Shown one piece after another: positions 37,259 to 47,032 of a DNA stretch of 64,000 bases. The position numbers and the translations under genes are program-made. The notes below the pieces were generated by a model, which worked only from the letters and a program-made list of their open reading frames with translations, did not search any database and was not told the DNA's origin. Position 1 is the stretch's first letter; each line of letters starts with the position of its first letter. This stretch comes from Pseudoramibacter porci. GTDB lineage: Bacteria > Bacillota > Clostridia > Eubacteriales > Eubacteriaceae. The stretch lies in contig NZ_VUMO01000010.1 in the NCBI RefSeq assembly GCF_009696145.1, forward strand, positions 22,655 through 86,654. Direction: 5' to 3'.

Positions 37259-38407
37259 CTATTGATTTAAATATTTATCGACATTCGACTGATGATCTTG
37301 CAGATTATTTGCATAATAGGTTTTTCCGGATGCGTCAGAAACAAAATACAAATAATCCGTTTTAGCCGGATTAATAGCTGCTTGAATGGACTTCAAACTC
37401 GGTGAACATATCGGCCCAATTGGTAACCCGTTATTTGCGTATGTATTGTACGGTGAGTCGACCTTTAAATCCGTATTGGTGATCTTAGTTTTCTTTTCAC
37501 CCAAAGCGTAGTTAACCGTCGCATCAGACTGCAGTTTCATGTTTTTGGACAAGCGATTATAAAAAACAGAGGCAACTTTGGGTTTGTCACTGTCTAATTT
37601 TGATTCGGTCTCAATTAAAGACGCCATTGTCAAAATCTGATCGACCGTTTGATGATGATCTGATATTTTCTTCAGCATCGCATCCGAAAACTTGTTCTGT
37701 GTGTTTGCAAGCATTTGGGACACCACAGCAGCCGCACTACTGTTTGAAGTAAATTGATAGGTGTCGGCGAACAAATACCCTTCCATCGGCGTACGCCCAG
37801 CTGCGTTATCCGGATAGGAACTCAAAATCGAATACCGTTTTTTATAGTCTGATATCTTTTTTGTCTCGTTGATGAAATCTTCTGATGAACAAATATGACG
37901 TGATTCCAGGATTTCTCCAATCTCTTTTATATTTTTTCCTTCCGGAATCGTGATCGCCACTGCGCCATCATAATCCTTGCCATTCAACATCGCATTAAAA
38001 ATCTCAACAGATGACATCGAAGGCTTAAAACGATAATTCGCTGCCTTAATTTGCTTAATCCCTCGGCTGTGTCTTCCCGCATAACTCTGAAAAACCATGC
38101 GGTTTTTAATCAAACCACTTTCATATAAAATTTTTGCAATATCATCGATATTAGAACCTTCTGGAATTTCAACAATAATTTTTTTATTACTGTTACTAAC
38201 CGGTTCGAGCTGATTGTTATAATAAATCCGCCATCCGGCACAAAGACCTGCCGCACAAAGCGCAATCACAATAAGTGTTAGGAAAACCTTCCTTCGGGAA
38301 CGTTGAATATTCTCTTTAACGCTTTCAGAATCGGCGAAAAGATTTATTTTCTCATTTTCGTCTATCGGATTCTCATCAAATAGAGAAGATTTATCTTTTT
38401 GTGTCAT
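37259..38407 (-). CDS. mltG: Endolytic transglycosylase MltG
   Basis: A 382-residue membrane-anchored protein: a cytoplasmic acidic N terminus, one membrane segment at about residues 40-62, then a LysM-like and a YceG catalytic domain. The catalytic glutamate is in SLIETESKLDSDKPKVASVFYNRL, and LQSDATVNYALG is the conserved downstream stretch. MltG cleaves nascent peptidoglycan strands outside the membrane. AGGAG precedes the start. Confidence 0.96.
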   Translation of the reverse strand: MTQKDKSSLFDENPIDENEKINLFADSESVKENIQRSRRKVFLTLIVIALCAAGLCAGWRIYYNNQLEPVSNSNKKIIVEIPEGSNIDDIAKILYESGLIKNRMVFQSYAGRHSRGIKQIKAANYRFKPSMSSVEIFNAMLNGKDYDGAVAITIPEGKNIKEIGEILESRHICSSEDFINETKKISDYKKRYSILSSYPDNAAGRTPMEGYLFADTYQFTSNSSAAAVVSQMLANTQNKFSDAMLKKISDHHQTVDQILTMASLIETESKLDSDKPKVASVFYNRLSKNMKLQSDATVNYALGEKKTKITNTDLKVDSPYNTYANNGLPIGPICSPSLKSIQAAINPAKTDYLYFVSDASGKTYYANNLQDHQSNVDKYLNQ

Positions 38408-38409
38408 AT

Positions 38410-38781
38410 TTATGCTCCTGTGAAATTGCCCAACACACCATTCAAAACGCTTGAATCAAAACCCACAGCATTGGCAGTACGTTCTGCCAATGTTTTTAAT
38501 ATAGGAAGCACCAGCATTTGCGCCTGAAAAAATTCGGCAATTTCTGGAATCGACAGCATTTCCCGTGTTTTCTGATTAAAATGTTCAATTTCTTCCTGAG
38601 ACAATGGCATCCCCATTGCTTGGCGGGCTTGCGTCATCGCTTGTTCTCGCATATACGCTTCAACTTTTTCTTTCATTTCAGGATCAGCATCTATTTTTTG
38701 CTGAGCCGCTTTAAAGCGCGCACATTCAGGTGAACTGCTGAGTTTTTGCGTAAATTGATCGATCTCGTCGTAAATATTCAT
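38410..38781 (-). CDS. YlbF/YmcA family protein
   Basis: A 123-residue helical protein containing the family pattern SPECARFKAAQQKIDADPEMKEKVEAY and a glutamine-rich middle. In B. subtilis YlbF and YmcA form a complex with YaaT that tunes RNase Y. Here the gene lies next to RNase J, which fits a role in RNA turnover, although that link is by context. GGGGAG precedes the start. Confidence 0.86.
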   Translation of the reverse strand: MNIYDEIDQFTQKLSSSPECARFKAAQQKIDADPEMKEKVEAYMREQAMTQARQAMGMPLSQEEIEHFNQKTREMLSIPEIAEFFQAQMLVLPILKTLAERTANAVGFDSSVLNGVLGNFTGA

Positions 38782-38830
38782 GTTTTATATTATCTCCCCA
38801 TCACATGATTATTAGCAAAACCATTTGAAT

Positions 38831-40588
38831 TTAAGCTTCCATCAAAATCGGGAGGATCATCGGCTTTCTTTGTGTTTCTTTGTACAGATATTTGAAAAGT
38901 GCCTCCTGAATGTCGCTCTTGATTGTTTTCCAATCTGTCACTTTTTTATTTTCGCAATTTTTCAAGGCCTTTTGAACCGTTCCTTTTGCACCGTTAATTA
39001 GTTTTTCAGATTCACGCATGTAGACAAAGCCTCTCGAAATAATATCCGGTCCTGAAACGGCTTTGCCGTTTTTCATTGTTATGGCAACAATAAAAAGGCC
39101 ATCTTCTGACAGACGTTTACGATCGTTAAGAACAATATTGCCGATATCCCCGACACCTAAACCGTCCACTAAAACAGGTTCCGCAGAAATTTCATCAATT
39201 TTCTTAAATTCTTTATGGCTTAGCTGCATCACATCCCCATTCTGCTGGATACGGATATTCTTTGCATCCATCCCTAAAGATTGTGCTAAATTCGCATGCA
39301 GCTTAAGCATACGCGCTTCACCATGGACCGGCATGAAGAACGTCGGCTTCACTAAAGTATGAATAATTTTCAGTTCTTCGCGTTTTGCGTGGCCCGATGT
39401 ATGAATGTTAGCAAATTTATTGTAAATGACTTCAGCACCCAAATCAACTAATTTATTGATGATCTCGGCAACCATTTTTTCATTTCCCGGGACGGGTGAT
39501 GCTGAAATAATGATAGTATCGTCCTTGTCAATCTGAAGATATTTATGATTGCCGTTAGCCATTCGACCGAGTGCGGCCATCGGCTCACCCTGAGAGCCTG
39601 TCGTTATGACAACCAGCTGAGATGGCTTGTATTTCTTCATTTCGTGGATATCGATGACCAAATTTTTTGGAATATCTAAATAGCCTAAATCACTGGCAAC
39701 CGAGACCATCGTTTCCATACTGCGTCCATTGATAACAACTTTCCGATTATAGACCGCCGCTGTATTAATAACCTGCTGGACACGATGCACATTTGATGCA
39801 AAAGTTGTCACAATAATACGCTTTTTATTTCCTCTGAATAAATCGTAGAACGTTTTTCCTATTTCACTTTCGCTGCCAGCATAGCCGTTTTCTTCGACAT
39901 TTGTCGAATCACACAAAAGCAAATCGACCCCACGGTTACCTAAAGCTGCAATGCGCTGCAAGTCGATGATATCGCCATCTACCGGGTTGAAATCAATTTT
40001 AAAGTCACCCGTGTGGAATACGGTCGCTGCAGGCGTTTTAATGCAAAGTGCAACAGCGTCGGCAATACTGTGGTTGACATGGATAAACTCAATTCGAAAA
40101 TCCCCAATTGTCACTTCATTACCAGCTGCAATCACATGGCGCTTGGCTTGACTGATTAACCGATGTTCTTCTAATTTATGGTCAATAAGCCCCATTGTAA
40201 ATTTTGTTGCATAAATCGGAACATTGATTTCCTTCAGCAGATAAGGGATCGCCCCAATATGATCTTCATGGCCGTGGGTAATGACTAACGCTTTGACTTT
40301 TGAGGCATTCTGAACCAAATAGGAAAAATCAGGCAGCACCGAATCAATGCCGTACATACCATCTTCGGGGAACATCATCCCACAGTCGACAATCACAATC
40401 TGATTGTCATACTCAAAAGCCGTCATATTTTTCCCAATTTCGCCTAAACCACCAATGGGAATAACTTTTAACTTATCGTGTTTTTTTCCAGTGTTGTTAT
40501 TATTTTTCTTTTTCTTTTTTCTAAACCAGCCGTGACGTTTCGGGCTGCTTTTTTTATTACCATTACTGTTTTGTTTCTGTTCGTTCAA
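38831..40588 (-). CDS. rnj: Ribonuclease J
   Basis: The 585-residue protein has a lysine- and asparagine-rich N-terminal extension, then a metallo-beta-lactamase domain with HGHEDHIGAIPYL, the beta-CASP domain with GSQGEPMAAL and HTSGHAKREEL, and a C-terminal domain. RNase J is a 5'-3' exo- and endoribonuclease central to mRNA turnover in Firmicutes. Translation starts at a TTG that overlaps the sfsA stop (TTGA), with AAAGGA eight bases upstream. Whether it is J1 or J2 is not decidable here. Confidence 0.96.
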   Translation of the reverse strand: MNEQKQNSNGNKKSSPKRHGWFRKKKKKNNNNTGKKHDKLKVIPIGGLGEIGKNMTAFEYDNQIVIVDCGMMFPEDGMYGIDSVLPDFSYLVQNASKVKALVITHGHEDHIGAIPYLLKEINVPIYATKFTMGLIDHKLEEHRLISQAKRHVIAAGNEVTIGDFRIEFIHVNHSIADAVALCIKTPAATVFHTGDFKIDFNPVDGDIIDLQRIAALGNRGVDLLLCDSTNVEENGYAGSESEIGKTFYDLFRGNKKRIIVTTFASNVHRVQQVINTAAVYNRKVVINGRSMETMVSVASDLGYLDIPKNLVIDIHEMKKYKPSQLVVITTGSQGEPMAALGRMANGNHKYLQIDKDDTIIISASPVPGNEKMVAEIINKLVDLGAEVIYNKFANIHTSGHAKREELKIIHTLVKPTFFMPVHGEARMLKLHANLAQSLGMDAKNIRIQQNGDVMQLSHKEFKKIDEISAEPVLVDGLGVGDIGNIVLNDRKRLSEDGLFIVAITMKNGKAVSGPDIISRGFVYMRESEKLINGAKGTVQKALKNCENKKVTDWKTIKSDIQEALFKYLYKETQRKPMILPILMEA

Positions 40589-41325
40589 TCGTAATTTCCT
40601 TTCGTTATGTTTCCTTTGTCATCTAACGCATACACGGGAATTTCTTTGATGACGTTCATTTGATCAATCGTTACATCGCACAGTAAGACGTGTATTGCCA
40701 GTCCTTCTTGTCTAGCTTTGATGAATGCCTGAGAGAATTCCGGATCCGTTGATCGATTTGGGACAAAACAATCCGCATCATTTCTTTGTACAACAAAATA
40801 AAGGGCATTGTTTTGATGCTCTTTCAGTCCTGAAGTTAATTCTTTTATATGTTTTGTTCCTCTTTTGGTCGGTGCATCGGGAAAGCAGGCGCATCGATGA
40901 CGATGATCCTGCGTGATATGAACAAGATTCACACTTTTTACTTCGATATAGCCGAAACCTTTTCCGTCTTCTCTGGCCAAATCAAATCGGCTGTCCCGAT
41001 AAGTCACCTCTCGACGAAGCCGCCTGACATCTTTTTGCTGCGATAGGTATTCGTAAACCAAACGATTTGCCGCAATAGCATCAATGCATACCCAGATATT
41101 TTGATAACGAACTGTAATCAGGGTATAATCTGTTTTTCTTGTCGGAGATGGACAATAAGCCAGTCCAACCTCTGCATCATTTGTTAATAATTCACGCATT
41201 CTCCCTGTATTGGGAACATGTGCCTCGACCTTTTGATTGGTCAAGGCTAATAAAATTTCAGCGACAAAACGATTGCGTCTTTTAATAAATTTCCCGTTAA
41301 CTACTGGATATTTTGATATTTCCAA
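40585..41325 (-). CDS. sfsA: SfsA family protein
   Basis: The 246-residue protein matches SfsA: GKFIKRRNRFVAEI near the N terminus, HVPNTGRMRELL, and the nuclease-like core with GFGYIEVKSVNLV and FPDAPTKRGTKHIKEL. SfsA was named for sugar fermentation stimulation in E. coli and has a nuclease-type fold; its physiological target is unclear. A TTG start is used because no ATG fits the conserved N terminus; the ribosome binding site is weak. It overlaps the RNase J gene by four bases. Confidence 0.92.
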   Translation of the reverse strand: MEISKYPVVNGKFIKRRNRFVAEILLALTNQKVEAHVPNTGRMRELLTNDAEVGLAYCPSPTRKTDYTLITVRYQNIWVCIDAIAANRLVYEYLSQQKDVRRLRREVTYRDSRFDLAREDGKGFGYIEVKSVNLVHITQDHRHRCACFPDAPTKRGTKHIKELTSGLKEHQNNALYFVVQRNDADCFVPNRSTDPEFSQAFIKARQEGLAIHVLLCDVTIDQMNVIKEIPVYALDDKGNITKGNYD

Positions 41326-41340
41326 CTTGCGTTCTTGATG

Positions 41341-41604
41341 TTATTCAGAATAGCCCAGCTCTTCTGGTGAAATTGAGTCGTACGCTGCCGCAACTTCTTC
41401 AAATTCTTCGTCGTCCTCTACGGGAATTAAAGCAGCTGTTTCGCCTTCACCCTCAATTCTCATAGCAACAGCGTCTTCTGAATCCAAATCTGCCAGAATA
41501 GCGTATTCATTTTCTTCAACGCTTAATGTGCAAACCAATTCAAATTCACGTTCTTCACCATCTTCATTTTTTAAGATAATAGTCTGATTATCTTGATTTT
41601 CCAT
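41341..41604 (-). CDS. DUF1292 family acidic protein
   Basis: An 87-residue very acidic protein with the DUF1292 pattern (a beta-rich core EREFELVCTLSVEENEYAIL followed by LIPVEDDEEFEEVAAAYD). Family members are typically encoded beside ruvX and ireB in Firmicutes, as here. No function is established. It follows GGAAGTG and precedes sfsA. Confidence 0.88.
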   Translation of the reverse strand: MENQDNQTIILKNEDGEEREFELVCTLSVEENEYAILADLDSEDAVAMRIEGEGETAALIPVEDDEEFEEVAAAYDSISPEELGYSE

Positions 41605-41636
41605 CTTTTCACTTCCTTTTGCTAAAATATATTATT

Positions 41637-41822
41637 TCAATCATCTGGTTCTAAGATAAAATGCCTTTCGCCGTTATCATCGTAATCAGTCATTTTCATC
41701 ACATGTTCCTGATGATTTTCATCAATAAAAACCATGTAACTGCCGTCGTCTTTTTCTATCAAACGATTAAATTCTAAATTTTGAGTCTGCTCCATATTAA
41801 AGCCATTTTTATGCTTTGTCAT
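41637..41822 (-). CDS. Small acidic hypothetical protein
   Basis: A 61-codon frame, or 52 residues if the second ATG at 41795 is used. The product is acidic and histidine-containing, with a beta-like centre GSYMVFIDENHQEHVMKM. It resembles a shortened DUF1292-type domain, but I do not recognise it with confidence. The first ATG overlaps ruvX by 14 bases; neither start has a good ribosome binding site. Its place between ruvX and the DUF1292 gene is its main support. Confidence 0.55.
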   Translation of the reverse strand: MTKHKNGFNMEQTQNLEFNRLIEKDDGSYMVFIDENHQEHVMKMTDYDDNGERHFILEPDD

Positions 41823-42231
41823 TAATCTGATCTAAATACATCTGAAGAATCAGCTGAGCCGATAAGGTGTCGATATATTTTTTCCGATCTTTACGATGAA
41901 CGCCGCCTTCAATCAGTACATTTTCAGATGCTTTTGTAGTCAATCGCTCATCAATATAAACCACAGAACAGTTTAACCGCTTTGCTAAAAAATTACAATA
42001 ATTTTGTGTTTTTCTGGCCTGTGTCCGTTCTGTTCCATTCATATCCTTTGGCAAACCTGCAACAATCGTATGAATGTTAAATTGTACAATAACATCATTA
42101 AAAAAAGTTAAATCTGCTTGCCGCGTCCCCCGCTTGTACGTGCGGTATCCTTGAGCCGTAATTCCTAACCCGTCAGAAACGGCAATGCCGATATATTTAT
42201 CTCCGATATCTAATCCTAATATTCTTTCCAT
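41809..42231 (-). CDS. ruvX: Holliday junction resolvase RuvX (YqgF)
   Basis: A 140-residue RNase H-fold protein starting MERILGLDIGDKYIGIAVSD, with VAGLPKDMNGTE, YIDERLTTKASE and a C-terminal IDTLSAQLIL. The acidic residues of the active site are in place. The family is described as a Holliday junction resolvase and as a 16S rRNA 5'-end processing nuclease in E. coli. The order alaS-ireB-ruvX is conserved in Firmicutes. Confidence 0.95.
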   Translation of the reverse strand: MERILGLDIGDKYIGIAVSDGLGITAQGYRTYKRGTRQADLTFFNDVIVQFNIHTIVAGLPKDMNGTERTQARKTQNYCNFLAKRLNCSVVYIDERLTTKASENVLIEGGVHRKDRKKYIDTLSAQLILQMYLDQINDKA

Positions 42232-42239
42232 TTGATTCT

Positions 42240-42271
42240 AAAAAAAAATCCCAGTATTTCTGCTGGGACTT
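42240..42271 (-). terminator. Terminator between ireB and ruvX
   Basis: A hairpin with arms TCCCAG and CTGGGA around an eight- to nine-base loop, followed by nine T on the minus strand. It separates alaS-ireB from ruvX, for which no strong promoter is evident; partial readthrough is likely. Confidence 0.85.
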
Positions 42272-42289
42272 TAAATCATTATTTAACTG

Positions 42290-42568
42290 TTATTCTGGCA
42301 GTTTATCCAAATAACGCTTTACCAATTCGTCTAATAACTCATCCCGTTCGATCCGCTGGATCAACGTTCTTGCATCGTTATAGCTCGTAATATAAGTCGG
42401 ATCTCCGGACATAACGTAGCCAACAATCTGATTAACTGGGTTATATCCTTTTTCGATTAAAGCATCACGAACAGATCTCATAATCATATCGATCGCTTGT
42501 CCTCTTTGCTTATCAGCATCGAACATGATGGTCCCTTGTTCGACATCATTTTGATTATTAATGCCCAT
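42290..42568 (-). CDS. ireB: IreB family regulatory phosphoprotein
   Basis: A 92-residue protein containing [52 protein letters not shown] sequence (given in part), which is the DUF965/YrzL/IreB signature. In Enterococcus faecalis IreB is a substrate of the IreK/IreP kinase-phosphatase pair that controls cephalosporin tolerance; elsewhere the role is unknown. It sits between alaS and ruvX, its conserved location. AGGAGGAG precedes the start. Confidence 0.94.
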   Translation of the reverse strand: MGINNQNDVEQGTIMFDADKQRGQAIDMIMRSVRDALIEKGYNPVNQIVGYVMSGDPTYITSYNDARTLIQRIERDELLDELVKRYLDKLPE

Positions 42569-42640
42569 TATGTCTTTCTCCTCCTGTTTAATCTTGATTT
42601 ATTTTAACGCAAGTTTGATATTAAAACAAGACTAAATTAT

Positions 42641-45295
42641 TTATTGTTCGGCAATCTGTTCAGAAATAATATCTTCTGCTTGTACTAATGCCTGATCTAA
42701 AGCATCAGGTTTCTTTCCACCAGCTTGCGCCATGTCTGGACGTCCACCGCCTCCACCGCCAACAGTCTTTGCGATCTGTTTAATCAACTGTCCGGCATGA
42801 AAACCTTTCTTTACAACATCTTTAGTTGCTGTTGCAATTAAGTTTGCTTTGTCAGCGTCGGCTTTTCCAAAGACAACAATGCCGCTGCCCATGCGATCTT
42901 TCATCATATCTGACAATTCGCGCATTTCATTGACGTCTTCCACTTTGACCTCAGCAATCAATACCTTGACGCCTTGAACCGTATGAATCTTATTTAACAA
43001 TTCCCCTGCTTCGGAATCCGCCTGCTGATGTTTTAGTGATGTGATTTCACGATCTTTTTCTTTAAGCTGATCTTCCATTTCCTGGAGCCGATCAATCAAC
43101 TGATCAGGAGCAGCTTTAACCATGGCGGAAGCTTTTGCGTTGACGCCTTCAACTTTTTCTGCCCAACGATAAGTGTTCATCCCCGTCGTCGCTTCAATTC
43201 TACGAATGCCTGCGGCAACACCATTTTCACCGATGATTTTAAACATACCCGCTTGGGCTGAATTCTGTAAATGAGTTCCGCCACAAAGTTCGATTGAATA
43301 ATCGCCAACTTTCACAACGCGAACAATATGGCCATACTTTTCTCCAAACAAAGCCATCGCGCCCATTTCTTTTGCTTTGTCGATTTCTGTCTCAAATGTT
43401 TCAACCGGCATAGACTTGAGAATAGCTTGATTGACGATTTCTTCAACCCGCTTAATTTCTTCAGCTTTCATAGGCTGGAAATGGTTAAAGTCGAAGCGAA
43501 GCCGTGTCGGCGATACAAAAGACCCAGCTTGTTCAACATGATCACCTAACACCATTTTTAATGCTTTTTGCAGCATATGTGTTGCTGTATGGTTCCTCGC
43601 TGTTGCGTAACGTTTTGTTTCATCAACATGTGTATAAATTGTTTGACCGACATGGAAATCACCTTCGACCACTTTCCCATAATGGATATGACGCTTCAGG
43701 CTTCCGTACCGGCAATCGTTAACTTCGATTAAGCTGCTGCCATCTTCGCTTTCGATCCGGCCTGTATCCCCAACTTGACCGCCACTTTGTGCATAAAACG
43801 GTGTTTGATTTAACAGGACCAGCACGTCATCTCCCTGATGGGCTTCTTGAACCAATTCATCGTTGACAATTAATCCAATGATTTCAGCATCAGCTTTTAA
43901 TTTTTGATAGCCGACAAAAGTGTCTACAGCATCCGGCCCCAATGGATTGAAGGGATCGTCAGCCCAGACAGCTGTGTCATTTTGTGCTCTAGCTGTTCTC
44001 GCTCTTTCTCTTTGCGCATTCATCGCGTCATCAAATTCTTCTTTTGGAATCGTATATCCTTCTTCTTCTACGATTTCTTTCGTAAGATCAAAGGGGAATC
44101 CAAATGTATCGTATAATTTAAAAGCTTCTTCTCCAGAGAAAATATGATTATCCGGATCTTCTTCCTTCATAGCCCGCATCATCGCATTGAGCTGATTGAG
44201 GCCTTGATCGATCGTCGCATCGAAGCGTTCTTCTTCGATCTTAATTACTTTTTGAATGGTTTCCTGCTTTTCCTTTATTTCTGGATAAGCATCTCCGGAA
44301 ACGGCAATCACTTCTTTTGCAACGTCGTATAAGAAGGCGCCTTTAATTCCCAATAGACGGCCATGGCGTGCAGCACGTCTTAAAATTCTTCTCAGCACAT
44401 ATCCACGGCCTTCGTTACTTGGCATAATCCCATCGCCAATCATAAAGGTAACTGAGCGGATATGATCTGTAATGACACGGATCGAAACATCCTTTTGATC
44501 GTCATCACCGTAATGTTCACCGCAAAGACTACAAATATAATCTAAGATATGGCGGATCGTATCGACTTCGAAAATATTGTCCACACCCTGCATAATGGTT
44601 GCCATTCTTTCAAGGCCCATCCCCGTATCAATATTGGGATGATCCAATGGCAGATAATCGCCATTTTCTACGCGATCAAATTGAGTAAAAACAAGGTTCC
44701 AAAATTCGACGTAACGATCACAATCGCATCCCGGACCGCAAGTCGGTTTGCCACAGCCATATTTTTCGCCGCGATCGTAAAAAATTTCCGAGCACGGACC
44801 ACATGGACCCGTGCCGTGTTCCCAGAAGTTGTCTTCTTTCCCAAGACGCTTTATGTGATCTTCTTCAACACCAACAGAACGCCACAATTCATGGGCCTGT
44901 TCATCGTCTAAATAAATGGTGACGTATATTTTTTCAGGATCGATTTTTAAATCCTTGGTAATGAATTCCCAAGCCCATGGAATAACTTCTGGTTTGAAAT
45001 AGTCACCAAAAGAGAAATTGCCCATCATTTCAAAGAAAGTACCGTGACGAGCCGTTTTACCAACGTTATCAATATCCGGTGTACGGATACATTTCTGACA
45101 CGTTGTTACACGTTTTCTCGGCGGGATTTCATCTCCGGTAAAGAAAGACTTCATCGGCGCCATACCAGAATTGATGAGCAGTAAGCTTTTATCATTATGC
45201 GGAACAAGCGAGAAGCTTTTCAATCTCAAATGCCCTTTGCTTTCAAAAAAAGACAGATACCGTTCTCTAATTTCATTTAATCCCAATGCTTCCAT
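42641..45295 (-). CDS. alaS: Alanine--tRNA ligase
   Basis: The 884-residue class IIc synthetase has the catalytic N-terminal domain (FFESKGHLRLKSFSLVPHND), the zinc-binding editing domain (ARNHTATHMLQKAL and ELCGGTHLQNSAQAG), and the C-terminal DHHA1 domain with the glycine-rich GGGGGGRPDMAQAGG. It charges and proofreads tRNA(Ala). The leader of about 140 bases before it shows no T-box; it holds the nifS-type terminator and an AT-rich stretch. Confidence 0.98.
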   Translation of the reverse strand: MEALGLNEIRERYLSFFESKGHLRLKSFSLVPHNDKSLLLINSGMAPMKSFFTGDEIPPRKRVTTCQKCIRTPDIDNVGKTARHGTFFEMMGNFSFGDYFKPEVIPWAWEFITKDLKIDPEKIYVTIYLDDEQAHELWRSVGVEEDHIKRLGKEDNFWEHGTGPCGPCSEIFYDRGEKYGCGKPTCGPGCDCDRYVEFWNLVFTQFDRVENGDYLPLDHPNIDTGMGLERMATIMQGVDNIFEVDTIRHILDYICSLCGEHYGDDDQKDVSIRVITDHIRSVTFMIGDGIMPSNEGRGYVLRRILRRAARHGRLLGIKGAFLYDVAKEVIAVSGDAYPEIKEKQETIQKVIKIEEERFDATIDQGLNQLNAMMRAMKEEDPDNHIFSGEEAFKLYDTFGFPFDLTKEIVEEEGYTIPKEEFDDAMNAQRERARTARAQNDTAVWADDPFNPLGPDAVDTFVGYQKLKADAEIIGLIVNDELVQEAHQGDDVLVLLNQTPFYAQSGGQVGDTGRIESEDGSSLIEVNDCRYGSLKRHIHYGKVVEGDFHVGQTIYTHVDETKRYATARNHTATHMLQKALKMVLGDHVEQAGSFVSPTRLRFDFNHFQPMKAEEIKRVEEIVNQAILKSMPVETFETEIDKAKEMGAMALFGEKYGHIVRVVKVGDYSIELCGGTHLQNSAQAGMFKIIGENGVAAGIRRIEATTGMNTYRWAEKVEGVNAKASAMVKAAPDQLIDRLQEMEDQLKEKDREITSLKHQQADSEAGELLNKIHTVQGVKVLIAEVKVEDVNEMRELSDMMKDRMGSGIVVFGKADADKANLIATATKDVVKKGFHAGQLIKQIAKTVGGGGGGRPDMAQAGGKKPDALDQALVQAEDIISEQIAEQ

Positions 45296-45374
45296 GCTGA
45301 ATATATTTATCCTTTCAAATTGTCTGTATCTATTATTTTTTATCTTTTAGAACATTTTTAATTTTAACTTAACG

Positions 45375-45414
45375 AAAAAAAAAGTCAAGGCAGTATCAAC
45401 GATACAAGCCCTGA
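45375..45414 (-). terminator. Terminator after the cysteine desulfurase gene
   Basis: A hairpin with arms GTCAGGGC and GCCTTGAC plus inner pairing (GTATC with GATAC-like bases), followed by nine T on the minus strand. It closes the rrf2-desulfurase transcript upstream of alaS. Confidence 0.88.
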
Positions 45415-45445
45415 CCCTCATTAAATTTTTGGTTACAATGATACA

Positions 45446-46585
45446 CTACTGCATCCGTTTAATGATATTCTGAATGACTGAAACCGTCTGTTTCATTTCT
45501 TTCAGCGTATTTTCTCTTCCCACTGTCAAACGCAGTGCGTTTCGGGCCTGTTCATTGTCCAGTCCAACAGCTTTTAAGACATGAGACGGATTGATAGAGC
45601 CTGCCGTACAAGCTGAGCCGCCTGAAGCTTCAATACCAGCTAAATCCAGCGCCGTCATAAGTGCTTCAGAATGAATCCCTTCAAAATAAAAGCTCGCATT
45701 TCCCGGAAGACGTTGACTAGGATGGCCGGTCAAATAAATTCCTGGCATTTTCGTGAGATGATCGATTAAATACTGTGTCAACTTCCGCTCATGTTCAATA
45801 TTTGCAGATAATTGCCGGTCAGCGTACTCACAGGCTTCACCAATACCAACAATCCCTGCTGTATTTTCTGTTCCTGCACGTGCGCCGCGTTCTTGTTCTC
45901 CACCGTGAACAAGCGCTTCGAGTTGGATACCTCGACGGCAAAATAATACGCCCGTTCCCTTCGGACCATAAAATTTATGCCCCGACAAGGAAAGCATATC
46001 AACGCCCAAATCAGTAACATTAATTGGCATATTGCCAAAGGCCTGAACCGCGTCTGTATGAAACAGGACTTGCTTTTCATGTGCAGCCTCAGCCAATGCC
46101 TTAATCGGCTCAATCGTGCCAATCTCATTATTGGCCATCATAATCGAAACTAAGATCGTGTCGTCCCGAATTGCATTTCGAAGCGTTTGAACGGAGACCA
46201 GCCCATACTGGTCAACCGGAAGATAAGTGACGTCGTACCCGAATTGTTCTAGGAAATGGCAGGTGTTCAATACAGCTGGATGTTCAATCTCAGAAGTAAT
46301 AATGTGCCGGCCTTTATCCCGCATAGCAAAAGCTGTACCTTTTATTGCCCAATTATCCGACTCAGATCCACCAGAAGTGAAATAAATGTCTTCTGGATGC
46401 GCATTTAAGCTTTTAGCTACCTGTTCCCTTGCCGTTTCGACAGCCGCTCTTGCTGCTCTTCCTTCTGCATAAACAGCCGAAGGATTACCAAACGTATCAG
46501 TGAGAAAAGGATTCATCTTTTCAAACACTTCAGGACTCATCGGCGTTGTCGCCGCATGATCTAAATATATTTTTTGACTATTCAT
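45446..46585 (-). CDS. Cysteine desulfurase (NifS/IscS type)
   Basis: A 379-residue PLP enzyme starting MNSQKIYLDHAATTPMSP, with the PLP lysine in SLSGHKFYGPKG and the catalytic cysteine in GGSACTAGS. It releases sulfur from cysteine for iron-sulfur cluster or tRNA thiolation. The start at 46585 overlaps the end of the Rrf2 gene by eight bases. No scaffold gene (nifU/iscU) or mnmA follows; alaS is next. Clostridia often have this Rrf2-desulfurase pair. Confidence 0.95.
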   Translation of the reverse strand: MNSQKIYLDHAATTPMSPEVFEKMNPFLTDTFGNPSAVYAEGRAARAAVETAREQVAKSLNAHPEDIYFTSGGSESDNWAIKGTAFAMRDKGRHIITSEIEHPAVLNTCHFLEQFGYDVTYLPVDQYGLVSVQTLRNAIRDDTILVSIMMANNEIGTIEPIKALAEAAHEKQVLFHTDAVQAFGNMPINVTDLGVDMLSLSGHKFYGPKGTGVLFCRRGIQLEALVHGGEQERGARAGTENTAGIVGIGEACEYADRQLSANIEHERKLTQYLIDHLTKMPGIYLTGHPSQRLPGNASFYFEGIHSEALMTALDLAGIEASGGSACTAGSINPSHVLKAVGLDNEQARNALRLTVGRENTLKEMKQTVSVIQNIIKRMQ

Positions 46586-47012
46586 TTTCTTTAGTTGTCT
46601 TTGGATGAGAAACAATTAAGTCCTGAAGAGAGCGATGATCGACAACATTGCGAATGCTGTTCAACACATCTCCCCAAAGTGCCGCTGTCGGGCAGGCCAT
46701 TTCCCGGCCGCAATGTACACTGACTTCTGAGCCGCTACACCCGCAAAATTCAATTGGCCCCTCGACCGCATCGATGACCTCTCCGACCGCAATTTCGTTT
46801 GGCTGGCGACTCAATTTATAGCCACCGTGTGCACCTCTCAAACTCGTAATCAGCCCTGCTTTTTTTAATGATGAAAAAAGTTGTTCCAAATAGGCGTCTG
46901 ATATGTTTTGCCGCTCTGCAATCTCCTTGACCGACATTGGACCATCTCCGTAATGCGCAGCCAGTTCACACATGGCAAGGACGCCGTATTGTCCTTTTGT
47001 TGATAATTTCAT
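46578..47012 (-). CDS. Rrf2 family transcriptional regulator (IscR/CymR-like)
   Basis: A 144-residue protein starting MKLSTKGQYGVLAMCELA, with the winged-helix DNA-binding domain (ISDAYLEQLFSSLKKAGLITSLRGAHGGYKL) and three spaced cysteines in FCGCSGSEVSVHCGREMAC, placed as the cluster ligands of IscR. It may thus sense iron-sulfur status. It is cotranscribed with the desulfurase. A promoter and a palindrome at the predicted transcription start suggest autoregulation. GGAGG precedes the ATG. Confidence 0.94.
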   Translation of the reverse strand: MKLSTKGQYGVLAMCELAAHYGDGPMSVKEIAERQNISDAYLEQLFSSLKKAGLITSLRGAHGGYKLSRQPNEIAVGEVIDAVEGPIEFCGCSGSEVSVHCGREMACPTAALWGDVLNSIRNVVDHRSLQDLIVSHPKTTKENE

Positions 47013-47032
47013 TTTTTGCCTCCAAAAAAGCA

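Noticed and set aside
45296..45374. Possible T-box before alaS
   Set aside because: The stretch is AT-rich with no TGGTACCGCG-like core and no specifier stem.
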